From NCBI GenBank assembly GCA_032433595.1, contig JASWJB010000023.1, positions 124,001 to 188,000 of the forward strand: a DNA stretch of 64,000 bases. Reading direction: 5' to 3'. Below the pieces are notes generated by a model. The model was given only the letters and a program-made list of their open reading frames with translations, did not search any database and was not told where the DNA came from. Both the position numbers and the translations under genes were made by a program. Position 1 is the stretch's first letter. Each line of letters opens with the position of its first letter. This DNA is from Conoideocrella luteorostrata. Taxonomy: Eukaryota; Ascomycota; Sordariomycetes; Hypocreales; Clavicipitaceae. Below, piece by piece: positions 21,391 through 31,704 of this stretch.

Positions 21391-22137
21391 TTATTGTAGA
21401 GGTGGCATGACTACTTCTTCGCAATTTTCCAAAAGCCATTCCCGACAGCGTCGGCTATCATCGATTTCGCCGTCCAGCGCAGCGCTAGGTCCCGACCGCT
21501 TCCAAAATTCACCCTCAAACCATTTTGGCCAGAAGCCCGCATACTCCCAGTCAATAATGGCTTTCACCTTCAGTGTTTCAGGGTCAACAATAACATTGTG
21601 CTGTCCAAGATCATTGTGGCAAAATACAAAAGAGTCCTGTTTCGGTAGACCTGCTCGAGGCTTCCAGCAGCTATTGCCCTTCCAATTGCCAGTATTTACG
21701 CGAAGAGGAGGGCAAAGTAGCTCTTGACCGGGAACGCCAGGGGTATCCGAGCATAAGTTCTGCAAGGTTTTGATATGCCCAAGAAGTTCATGTTTGACTA
21801 CTTCCTTGTCCGGCTCCGCTAGCTCCTTCATGGCAACGCCAGGTACATACTCTGTAAAATGATAGAATGCGCCATCATCTTCAAACACGCATTGGAGATG
21901 GGGTAAAGGCAGATCAGTCTTGCTGGATAAATATTCCAAGACGGCTGCATCATTTTTCCACCGCTGTGGAAAGGTCGTCGAAGGTACATGGAGTTCGCCT
22001 CGCGCGGTCGTTTGCCATTCATGCCTGCGAAGGGTTCGCTTCATGCAGGAATTGCCAATCCTCCAGTACATTCTGTCGAAGAGGACAGCGTCGCATCCGA
22101 CCGGTTTGCGGTCATTGAGTTCTTGGTTGGAGACCAT
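21391..22137 (-). CDS. APH-type phosphotransferase/kinase-like protein (intact)
   Basis: Single frame, 248 aa, from an ATG at 22137. It carries the aminoglycoside-phosphotransferase/choline-kinase-like signature: FCHNDLGQHNV (172-182, catalytic Asp 176) and KAIIDWEYAGFWP (192-204, metal-binding Asp 196). FTEYVPGVAMKEL (94-106) is the hinge region. The N-terminal lobe is short and lacks an obvious ATP-binding Lys/Gly loop, so the protein may be N-terminally truncated against usual members of about 280-400 aa. Fungal members are numerous, have unknown small-molecule substrates and are often near HET genes. A fragment with the same N-terminal motif (MKRTLRRHEWQ) occurs at about 47.0 kb, and a broken cousin at 18.8-19.6 kb. 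Confidence 0.8.
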   Translation of the reverse strand: MVSNQELNDRKPVGCDAVLFDRMYWRIGNSCMKRTLRRHEWQTTARGELHVPSTTFPQRWKNDAAVLEYLSSKTDLPLPHLQCVFEDDGAFYHFTEYVPGVAMKELAEPDKEVVKHELLGHIKTLQNLCSDTPGVPGQELLCPPLRVNTGNWKGNSCWKPRAGLPKQDSFVFCHNDLGQHNVIVDPETLKVKAIIDWEYAGFWPKWFEGEFWKRSGPSAALDGEIDDSRRCREWLLENCEEVVMPPLQ

Positions 22138-22499
22138 CGGGGCGAGTATAAAAGACCTGGACCGATGTCTCAGCTATCAAGATGATGGCTCCGAGACGTA
22201 CGCAAGCTGGAGGGGTAGGTTGGCTGTAACTACTCCGTATTTATTGCCACTTTTTTGGTGGCGCAGTCATCCTACTCGGAGGGATACTTGTTCGAGCCTC
22301 CGCCTGTACCAGTAAGGGAGATTTCTAGTGCACTGATATCGTTAAAAACATAAAAAACGTAAAAACCGCATGGAGGGGATATTTAAAAGACGAAAAACAC
22401 GATACAGGGCTAAAAGAGTTCCACCGCAAGACACTGCAAGCTCGTGCCTAAGGCTGCAAGGCTAACATCAGCGCCACCAGGCTCCACACTCTTCAGTAG

Positions 22500-23099
22500 G
22501 TCTCAGGTTGTAACTTTACTAATGTCGAACCTCCCTAGTGGTGTTTGTCCATCAAAACGGTGAGCAGCTCGTTTCTTCTCAACATACCAGAGCGCATATT
22601 AGCGAATAATTTCCCGATACAACTGATTGGCCGACTTCCCAAATATTCCTCTGCCTGCCCCTTGGTGTCGATGTAATACCTTGATTGCCTCCTCAACCTA
22701 GTACACTCAGTTTCATCCACGTAATTGAGCCCCCATTTGAATACTTTGCATAATCCTCTCGGGGCGGTCTTTTTTCTTCAACTTGCGTATCAAAATGCGG
22801 ACCAGGATCATAGCTGTCGATGCAATACCAATGTCGCCCTCTTCAAACTGCCAAACTGATTGAACCTGGCCGTCGACAAGACCCATCTGCTCCTAGCGTG
22901 ATATTGTGTACCTCGCGAGTTGTTGCCTTCTGGCTTTGGGCCCCAAATAAAGGACCAGTGGTATCTGCAGGGAAGTGAGTTATTGTTAGTAGTACCTAGT
23001 CGAAAATTGGTGTCCACCGTACTTATCCTCCGCACCGGGCATCGTTGCCTCGCTACCATGCGCATACAACGCCATATAGAGGTGCTCGCTAGGAGACAT
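22500..23099 (-). pseudogene. Pseudogene of a conserved fungal family of unknown function (SEHLYVALY-type)
   Basis: An ATG at 23099 begins MSPSEHLYMALYAHGSEATM; an intron-like segment with a CTACTAAC branch and CTGCAG acceptor follows, then YHWSFIWGPKPEGNNSRG. After a frameshift comes VDGQVQSVWQFEEGDIGIAS, MILVRILIRKLKKKDRPERI and, near the end, YVEKKRAAHRFDG. I recognise this order from a common small fungal protein family without assigned function. Frameshifts and several in-frame stops show it is dead. Confidence 0.55.
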
Positions 23100-24833
23100 G
23101 ATGACGGTATATTGTCAAGCAATTCGCAACGTCTAGAAAAGTGCAAGCGGAGCTTCAGTGCAGGCTGATTTCAATGTCAGTGCTGGCTCCACTAGCCTTG
23201 AAGGGGCAAAGACTCAGCCGGCCCCATCATCATCATGGCCAAACGTGGTTGCCTGGGAAAGAGAGCCTTGCAAAATGGGACAAGTCACAAACTTCACGCT
23301 CGCACGCTTGCCCACAGGTTTACCCACCCGCTTGCTCGCACGGGATTGTATGAATGTTGGTGGTGGCATATTCCGTATGCGGGCTGAAGATAGCATGTCG
23401 CCATGTCCACTAAGACTCCAGCTCCATGAAGCAGAGCAGTTGCCTAGTAGCTTCGAGCTTCTCTGGCTGAAACTCCTGTCCCTCAATTTGTTGGTAGCGG
23501 TCGCACATCATTACTGTTCTGGGCTAGCTATTATGAGTAATGGACGTAGGCTGCACCGGTTGGCCGATCGATACGCATGTGTGTTGAGAATTCTAGTGGA
23601 GAGGCTAAGTCTCGTTTGACGTTGATTTCTACTGAAACTTGTCGTGCTTGCCATTAAATACGGAAGCCGAGCACCTTGCCGCCAACCTAGGTGCAAGGAT
23701 GGCACCAGAAACCGTCTTTTGTATTGATGATTGGTTCGCATTGAATGGTGCGTTGTCTCAGACGTAACTAACCTGGACACCTGCTTGGGGGGAACCAACA
23801 CACGCTGTGGAATCCCGGCACGCTCTCCTGCTCCAGATACGATCTGGCAAGGCAGCGCCAAATAAATTTAAAAGTCACATAATTGAAATCTTGCAGAGTA
23901 GTCGCATTCAAGGGGTCTGGTTGGATGATGCAAGTAGGCACAGATAATTGAATCGATGACGATGGCCAGAGGGACAAGATATGGTTGGTTGCTCGACTGG
24001 CTGTTGGGCTCACGTTGTATGCAACTGTGCCAGAAGCACTACCCAAGTAAAACATACTCGGCCACAATTATCTTTACTTTCTTTTGCAGTTCTCTAAATC
24101 CATTGTCTTTAATAGTAAGCAGTCCCATGATCTTTCTCCCTGTCTGAGATATTTGCCGCTCAGTCCCCATTTTCTGAAGCACAACATGAGTGTAGGTTTA
24201 AATAGTTAGTTAATTACCTTATAATGGAACGGAACTGAGTAAGAGTATCCGATCACGGAGAGGGTGCGAGAAGCATAGACTCGAGCAACAACCTGAGTGA
24301 GACTTGTGTTATGGCTAACGAAGACGCGGTGGGCACACAGCAAGTTTCAATGACACCGAACTTCATTGCTCATTACGACGTCCTGTAATATCTGCTAACA
24401 TTTAATCTGGGCTAGATTTATCCCTTGAATCAATCGTAGCCGTCACAGAACTGCTTGCTCGTTTGAATGGGTGTTGCATGTATTCGTAAGCAGAAATCCA
24501 TGCATGGACCAGCTTGCTTGATTGACCGTCAAACCTGACTTTACAAGAATAAAATGCGTGCACGATGCTGCGGAAGATATCAAAATATCGAAGACAATTA
24601 AAGAAAGCGCTGACTATCGTATGGTACTATTTTTTATTTGCGCAAACGTCGTGGCTGCGTGATCGTGTGCTGCGCAGCCCCACAATCCTGGCCGCAATAC
24701 AATTTTCTTCAAGTGCAAACGCACCACTTTCCACCAGAACTACATACACCACTGATTTGAAGGAAAAAAAAAACACACAATTCGTAAGCCCTCGGACGTT
24801 CAAGGAATCTTGCAGAACCCGCCATGGTGTCAA
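23100..24833. other. Intergenic, no supported gene
   Basis: Frames of up to 153 codons exist (23158-23619, plus) but show no domain, signal or intron partner. AT-rich sequence rises toward 24.5 kb. This region includes the 3' flank of the dioxygenase gene. Confidence 0.35.
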
Positions 24834-25968
24834 TCATTCCTCAACTTTCTCGGCCTCGGGTGTCTCACGCGGCTGCAACACCCTGCGTGTCCCAACTGGC
24901 TCAACTCGACTGCGTTCCGCAGGATTAATGCCATAGCTCAACCAGGCTAGAATGCCGTCCTCAAGGCGACTACCCACCAGTTTATACTCCATGAATGGGT
25001 TTCCGCCCTGCTGTAAGTCTTGCTGCAAGATAAAATCTTGACTGTTTAATGTCAATGTGTTGCGGTTACTCGCGTAAGGTTGTGTGCGTTCGACCGAGTG
25101 AATCAGATCCTGGTCAAAGTACATCTGGCCGACGTACGCGGCTGTGGTGTCAATGATGGTGCCATTGGGATATGGGCGCGCGTTTGGGTGCAGCATGGTG
25201 TGAATGTGGATTGTGCGTCCTGCATAATGACCAGGGAATATTGTGGAAAACTTCACCACGCCATCCTTGTCAGTTGGTTGAAGGCCACGCAGAAAGGTCT
25301 TGCGTATGTTGCCTGGATCATTGCCCCCGCTTCCGTTTTCACCATTGACAACACCGCCGTAAACGCCGGTCGCATTGGCTTCTGTATGTTTCCCGTCTTT
25401 AGCGTGTGATACCAAACCAGAATACCAGCCCCGAGAGCAACTTACGCCAGACATCCACATATTTTTCGGCAACGGGCTCACAGGTCATGGCGTCGATAAA
25501 CTGAATATCGATTTCCAAGGGAATGCCCTGCTGGTTCTCGACTATATTGGGTCGGACGCTTTCACCTGCGACATCTGCCGTGATAAATTAGGTTCCAGAT
25601 TTCGATCCTTGGGTTATTCAAAACTTACAATATGGTCCTACCATCTCCTCCGGGGCCAGCACGCACGATGCGGTCGACTTGAACAAGTCGGCACGATCGA
25701 AATCCGACACATAGCGAGCCTCGGGATGACGCACATCGTGGCTATCTACTAACCCTCGTTTCTCACGCAACGTTTTGACCAACTGCAGCCTGCGCTCTAT
25801 GCTTCGTTTGGTGACGCCTGATGCTTCAAGATCTCCGGCACAATGATCGAGGTTGGTCATGTGGTTTCGGAGGAATTCCCCACGGCTAACCAGCTCGGCC
25901 ACATGATCCCCACCCGGATGAGACGTGCCAAGGGTGAAGAGAGCTGTCAGCACAGCAAAAGCACGCAT
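24834..25968 (-). CDS. Secreted intradiol ring-cleavage dioxygenase-like protein
   Basis: Three exons, 25968-25629, 25574-25446 and 25381-24834, sum to 339 codons (338 aa). Residues 1-16 form a signal peptide (MRAFAVLTALFTLGTS). The fold of non-haem Fe(III) intradiol dioxygenases is indicated by GPYYVAGE (111-118, first Tyr ligand region), then FPGHYAGRTIHIHTMLHP (205-222) with Tyr 209 and His 215/217 as the other ligands. The set Tyr-Tyr-His-His is complete. Classic enzymes cleave catechols between the hydroxyls; secreted fungal members are thought to act on lignin- or phenol-derived catechols. The PNGTIIDTTAAYVGQMYF segment is typical of the extracellular fungal group. The substrate is unknown. 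Confidence 0.9.
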
Positions 25969-27056
25969 GTTTTTTACTTTCTTGTCCTGTTTCGCGTTTA
26001 GATGAAAGAAAGTTTGGTTTTGAGAAGAACAAGAATATCGAGAGCATAAGGTGGAGGGATGGGAGGACCTGTATTATATGTTTGCCGGACCATGCCATTG
26101 CCCTCTTATTCCAAGTCGATCGTGAGGCCTACGTAAGATGCAAAGAATGAAAAATTGCTTGATAATATCGGCCATCCCACAACTGTCCACATGATATCAC
26201 GTTACGGCCGGAAGCCACACGGCATTAACGACACATCTCCTATTTACACAACGAGACTACCCCCCGCACGACTGTAGCGGCGGCATATAGCACCTTCCCA
26301 AATGGGGAACTTTAAAGGGGGAAGCTACTATTGTTACCCAATCACCGTCCATGGAAATAAGTTGACCATGAAAAAGCATGCAGCTAGGACTCGGCAGAAG
26401 TGGGATATGGGTAGCATGTACCGTTAAATTAGAGGTTTCAATATGCACTGCCAAGTCATGCATACAAGGGTTCATCTGGAGTCGACGTTATGGTCAGCAA
26501 CTTCTGTTTCTGGCGGTACTGATGAGGATGGCGAGTGCTTAGCAACGGCCAATGACTACGTGTTAGGTTATAATTACGTAGCTAGGCAAGAACGCATGGG
26601 AACTCTCTGTATTGCACTGCAGCTTGCTCTCGCACAGTTGTGCGAGCGCAAGCGTGGGGTTTTACCAGAAATTCGCTTACGTTGATAGTGCGCGGAGCTC
26701 CGCCCCCGCGCTACCGTACACCACGCCCGATCTCAACTAGCCCAGCACAAGGGGTTCCAGATTTCGCGTTGGGGTGGTTATATTGATCGGGGATTGACCC
26801 TACCGATATTGGCGGGGCCCGCAGCGGCACCTTTCGCAGCGGCGCCTTTCGCAGCGGCGCCTTTCGCACTCGCGCCTTGTCCCCTACCTAAAATGACCTA
26901 GAGCAACCATGTCGGCAACCAAACGCACATAAAAGGCCTCTAGTAATCTCCACTTGACTCTATATCCATGTAAACGGCTATGTAATCTGATATATCTAAT
27001 AAGCTACGGAAAACTATCTGTGCAAAAGCCGTACGGCGCTTAACCGTAACGACAAG
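25969..27056. other. Intergenic with a GC-rich tandem repeat
   Basis: No gene seen. At 26821-26879 the 15-mer GCAGCGGCGCCTTTC is repeated almost four times. Just upstream, near 26690-26710, is a GC-rich imperfect palindrome (GCGCGGAGCTCCGC). Confidence 0.45.
26821..26879. repeat. 15-bp GC-rich tandem repeat, about 3.9 copies
   Basis: Units at 26821, 26836, 26851 and a partial one at 26866. The first has one substitution (GGCAC for GGCGC) and the last is diverged. Confidence 0.85.
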
Positions 27057-27218
27057 TGATGCGATGAAATGGAAGATGCTGATCAGTAATGATCATGATC
27101 TAAATAAAGCTAGGTCTTATGAAGAATAAAAATAAAACAACAAGACCTTGTAGGCCTATAAGGCTACCCTAAAGAGTGTGAATCACTTCAACACATCTTT
27201 GAGGTGAATCACTCAACA
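27057..27218 (-). mobile_element. Solo LTR-like element, family B, target duplication ACAAG
   Basis: On the minus strand it reads TGTTGAGTGATTCACC ... TTTCATCGCATCA, with TG...CA ends. ACAAG lies at 27052-27056 and 27219-27223. A related copy is nested at 28918-29075. Confidence 0.82.
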
Positions 27219-27471
27219 ACAAGTACGTAGGCAAAATCCGTGTCTACGGAATAAACATAGCCCGATCCCACTCTAAGACACAGCAATAAATTGATGTCTA
27301 GAGCTCATTCAAGTCCCGATCCTAACCATATTTTCTCGTGCTCTAGGACCTTCCTGCACTTGGCGACTTGTCCGATATCGCAACTTTTATCCTGCTCTAG
27401 TTCCTTTTCCCCGGATTTCCTTCATCTTTCCAAAGACCCGCTCTTTCAACATCTCCACCCGATCACTTGCC

Positions 27472-28481
27472 ATGGACCATCGCGATTCATCAACCGCTGC
27501 TTCCTCTTCGAAAACGGGATCCCTGAGTAGGTTGTTTGAGAAGGCTGAGGCCGACTTCCCGTCGCGCTTGCGCGAGCATGGGTGGTATCTGACTGTTGTA
27601 TGTGGCATCTCCCCCAGCTGTCTCAGTGCTCGATGGCCTTTACATGGTTTGCTAAATTAATGGCTTCGTGTGGTAACAGATCGCATCGTTGATCGGTAGT
27701 GGACAGCAGCAGCTTGCTGGCCAGCTGTATGAACATCTAGTTGCTCAGCCTCGATACCAGACATCGAGCGATCGTCAGGCTCTCGTGCGTCGCCTGAGGG
27801 AGGCTATGGTGAAGTGCATCATTATAAATGGAATACCTGTTGTTATTGAGGCGGTCACGTCAATATCCGAAGTAGAGAAGCCAGAAGATCAAGATTTTTC
27901 CTGCTCGAGGTAAGCAATGCAGGTAGTGGCAACATCTTGTCATCTCTGCGATGTCGCCTTATCATCTTTGGCCTCGATGTTACGTGGGAGTGCTTTTCCT
28001 GGCTAATTCTGGTGGAATAGAGAGGGTTGGCAGATCGGCCCAGAGACCTCAGAGCGTGCAGCCAAGACTCTCGAGGTTCTGTATAAGAGCGAGAAAGGTG
28101 GCCATGTGAAGACCTTGCAATCTCACCGGGACATTCGTGAGTACAGCTCCTAGAAGCTCTACCAGTACCAACACTTGCTACTAATATCTGCTAACCATAT
28201 GAAACTTGCAAACGGTAGCGTGGATATCTGTGAACGTGTCTTATGGGCTGTTCTTGTCCGACCATCGAATTCTGAGCATGCAAGAGACTGAACTGGTTGT
28301 TCTTCCAGCGATCATGACTCAAAATCTACGTGGGCCAACATATTGGCATCTGAGAGCTTGCCTGAGAGTGGGTATGGAGCCCGACGAAGTCGAAGCGATA
28401 CACAGAATCATCGAGGCCATCGCAGCATATGGTGGCAAAACACTTGATGTGCAGCGCGTTCAGGATGTCACAGACGCCTGA
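27472..28481 (+). CDS. Carboxymuconolactone decarboxylase/AhpD-like family protein
   Basis: Four exons, 27472-27597, 27680-27909, 28021-28136 and 28219-28481, sum to 245 codons (244 aa). The body is all-helical and follows the layout of fungal AhpD/CMD-like proteins: a segment like VKCIIINGIPVVIEAV in the middle, then EGWQIGPETSERAAKTLEVLY, and late WISVNVSYGLFLSD followed by METEL-like QETELVVLPAIMTQN and PTYWHLRACLRVG. The CxxC pair used by true AhpD peroxidases is not visible, so a redox role is unlikely and the reaction is unknown. There is no signal peptide. The last 20 codons lie outside the family core and may come from a local duplication (28361-28426 recurs at 28479-28544). Confidence 0.72.
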
Positions 28482-28556
28482 GAGTGGGTATGGAACCCGA
28501 CGAAGTCGAAGCGGTACACAGAATCATCGAGGCCGTCGCAGAAGACGCCTGAGACC
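28479..28556 (+). repeat. Partial duplication of the 3' coding end of the CMD-like gene
   Basis: The bases from GCCTGAGAGTGGGTATGG to ATCGAGGCCGTCGCAG repeat 28361-28426 of the gene with about four substitutions, starting exactly at the current stop codon. The copy ends in its own TGA (GAAGACGCCTGA). A run of 13 T follows. Confidence 0.85.
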
Positions 28557-28584
28557 TTTTTTTTTTTTTTCGTAGCACAATAGG

Positions 28585-28676
28585 TGTTGCAGCTATGGGC
28601 AATGAGCAATTTGACAACAGTGGCAGCCGGCAGGATTGAAGGGATTCAAATTGAAGGAATTCTATGATTGCTGACA

Positions 28677-28712
<36 letters not shown>

Positions 28713-28839
28713 CAGAATGTGACCTCTCTGGAACCCTCTGAAAACCTCGTATTTAGAGCACTCTTGAATCCGTCAATATCACTGCCTCAGACAGTGATAT
28801 TCTGCTCCTAGCCTCCTCCAACCTACTCATTTTCGTAGC
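28585..28839 (+). mobile_element. Degenerate family D LTR with an (ATG)n microsatellite
   Basis: Begins TGTTGCAGCTATGGGCAATGAGC and shares CAACAGTGGCAGCCGGCAGG with the copy at 40033-40310. About 12 ATG/GAT units lie at 28677-28713. The right end is unclear. Confidence 0.5.
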
Positions 28840-29203
28840 TGTAGGGTGCACAGGATATTGCGCAGTGATCTAGATTAATGCTTCAAAGTGCAATGCAATA
28901 TATTCATCAGTCTTTGATGTTGAGTGATTCACCTCAAAGATGTGTTAAAGTGTTTCGCACTTTTAGGGCAGCCTCACAGGCCCACAAAGCTTTTTGCTTT
29001 CTCTATTTTCGTAGGACCTAGCTTTTAGCTAGATTATTATCATTATTAACCATTATCTTCTATTTCATCGCGAAATTTGATATCTATCAAAGAAGAGGAA
29101 CAAATCAGGGAGAAGGCCCTGATATCGTTATATAAATGCCGTGGAAAGTTGACCACGTGACCTGCTCCGTGTTTCCTATCGTGCTTGACGAGGGATTCTA
29201 ACA
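28840..29203 (-). mobile_element. Solo LTR, family A, split by a family B element
   Basis: Ends are TGTAGGGTGCACAGG and GGATTCTAACA. The middle is interrupted at TTTGA by 28918-29075. No target duplication is obvious (GTAGC against CCTGT). Confidence 0.75.
28918..29075 (+). mobile_element. Family B LTR-like element nested in a family A LTR, target duplication TTTGA
   Basis: Starts TGTTGAGTGATTCACC and ends TTTCATCGCGAAA. TTTGA occurs at 28913-28917 and 29076-29080. The terminal CA appears mutated. Confidence 0.78.
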
Positions 29204-30614
29204 CCTGTGCCTCCTACACTTAAATTTAGTGCTCGTTTTTAACGCTATGACTACTCGTTACGTCATGGATCAACCCCGAGCGCGCTGGTACCCTTTACAG
29301 CGCTGTATTTCTGGTCAAGCAAATTGGTATGCTAGGAGGGGAACCACTAGTTCAGACTATACTTGGAGTTAGTATTGGGTTACAAGACCCATGGAAAGGT
29401 TTGCCGTTTATCTGTACTAGTGTGAGCTCTCAGCGTCACAAATAAGGAGCTCTGATCCTAATACACTATATTAAGCTGTTTAAATTCATGAGCCTTATTT
29501 GCGCTTTCACAATAATGCTCTGACGGGCTGGGTCGTAGATTGGCTTCAGGCTAGGGCATTGTCGGCTTGGGCGAGAAAGCCTGGCTGTGTGTCAGTCAAG
29601 GTGGCGATCAACTCAACCGCAAACCTAAACACAGATGGGTTGAAATATATACCATTACCCACGTAATTCAGTCTGCCTATGCCGCTGCGATGAAGTGCGT
29701 AGATGTTGGTGGGACGAATCAGAACGCTGGAAGGCCTGTGATGTTGAGCCTCAGGCAGTTGAACCCACATCATAATCACTAGAATTCAACTCCGTACCGT
29801 GATCCTGATCTAATCAAGGGAGGAATATATTGCCGAGATGAAAGACCTCAAATATTACTTCTCAGTACCCGATATCTGCGCAATACGTACACTTATTGGA
29901 CTAGACGGGAGCCTACACAGAACCCCTTCTAGTGGAACGCAAGAGAACTATCTATCTAGTAGTAGTTCTCGAAAGCCAATTAATGACAAAAAACTTTTAT
30001 ATTGCCAAGCTCTGCGTCTCTAATTTAAATGCGTGCATTAATTTTTTTCTTTCCGGAAAAAAAAGATATTGCAACGCAACCGTCTAAAGCGGACATCGTG
30101 ACTCAATAGCAGTAGCCTACTCCTTGGACAGATATTCTCCGGTTTTTCCACGTCAGCTTTTGCATATTGTCGAGGTATTAATGACAAGTCTATAATAACT
30201 TCGGAATTTATGTTGCAAAAGCGGATCTCTGCTCATTATTATGCATACCGTGTGGCTATTTGTTCACTCTCCTCCCGCTGAGACAAGCCAGCAGCAACAG
30301 ATTATGCTCCGCGATTAGGATAACGAATGTTGTTCTGATCCTCCCATAGGAATACTACAGCGATGTTAGCTGAAGTAGTGTCCGCGTTGATAAAAGCAAC
30401 ATGTTTAGGGTAAGGACTCAACCTCATGATGGCTTGATCTGCATTGCATTAATAGTTTGGGTTTCGGGAGGAATAGTCTTCAGCGGTTAGAACACGGGAG
30501 GGACGATTCTATGGTGGATGCTTCACTGCATGTGGCACTTGCAATTTATTTAATAAATTCATGGCTTTTACGATTCGCAGCACCTCGCCGTATGATCCCC
30601 TTGGAGGTATCTTA
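29204..30614. other. Intergenic, no supported gene
   Basis: Short frames near 29.55-29.78 and 29.84-30.02 kb lack motifs. The last 600 bp are AT-rich and form the 3' flank of the methyltransferase gene. Confidence 0.35.
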
Positions 30615-31704
30615 TTACTGTTTCTGCAGCACAATGCCAACGACCTGTATTCTCGCAGCATCAGCGTATACTCCCTTTCCGATTTCTTCAGGCCACATAT
30701 CCGGATGATAAATTCGATAATCGAGTAGCTCATATTCTTTTCGACTCTTTACCCATTCTAAGAACGGATCTTGACCAGGACTTTTGGCAAGTATTGTAAC
30801 CCCAGTGTACAATAGTAGTATACCACCCCGGGCCAGGAATTGACTCCCTTCCTTGACAATTCTGATACTGACATCAAGACCTAGAGAGGCGCCTCCATCA
30901 GAGTAAATAGGAACACTGCCAGAGATGCTGGTGCTTGACGCAATATATGGAGGATTAGAAATGATAACTTCCACATCTGTGCCATCAAGCAGATCAGGCA
31001 AGCTGGAGTACAGGTCTGAACAAGCAAAATCAACGTGAACACCAGCTAACGATGCATTTAATTCTGCCAGCTTAAGTGCTTTATCATTCAGATCCAATCC
31101 CGCAACTCGGGTACTCGGAAAATTGCGAGCCATGTGAAGCGCACCTGCTCCTGGTCCACAACAAACGTCTACAATTGTCCGTGCTGTGTGCGGTATGTGC
31201 CTTTGTGAGCTGATAAGAAAGTCCAGGAAGAGATATGTGTCTGGTCCGAAGAAGGCAGAATTAAGAGTTGTTGGAAAGGCGGAATGCAGATAAAATATTG
31301 GCTTGCCTCGATTTTGTTGATTGAAGTGGGGTAAATAGAGGTTTGAGATCCGAACGCTGCTCACATAGGACCCAGGATATGGACGATTGAGTATGTTGTA
31401 GTTACAGAGGCCCTGCAGAATTTGCGGTGGTAGTAACTCAGCCAATCTCTCCCTGGCATTCGTAAATCTGCTGTCCTTTTCCAAATGCATCGTGGAACAC
31501 TCACTGTTGGATCTCTGAGCTCCAGCCAAATACATCTTCTAGGGTATATGCACAGGTCTGCGGAGTCCGGAGAGGAAGCATCTTGCATACTCTTGCCTGA
31601 GTTTCTGGCGACGGGCATATGAAAGTGTACCCCACCGTTTCGAAATGTGCTATGAGCTTTTGATAAACATTCAGTTCACCATGTTCGGTAATATTATTCT
31701 CCAT
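30615..31704 (-). CDS. Class I SAM-dependent methyltransferase, PrmC/HemK-like
   Basis: Two exons, 31704-31505 and 31452-30615, sum to 346 codons (345 aa). The 52-nt intron uses GTGAGT and CAG; a 37-nt alternative is possible but shorter than usual. The Rossmann-fold motif I is VDVCCGPGAGALHMA (161-175), motif II is AGLDLNDKALKLAELN (about 184-199), and motif IV is IISNPPYIAS (230-239), the NPPY signature of enzymes that methylate glutamine side chains or other amide/amino nitrogens. The N-terminal 150 residues are not those of translation-release-factor PrmC, so the substrate is probably different. It is cytosolic. It is divergent from the haem-oxygenase-like gene 1.66 kb away, which suggests but does not prove a shared pathway. 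Confidence 0.87.

Noticed and set aside
24834..25481. A 215-aa protein starting at 25481
   Set aside because: The first 33 codons are the second intron of the dioxygenase gene (GTAAGT ... TACAG).
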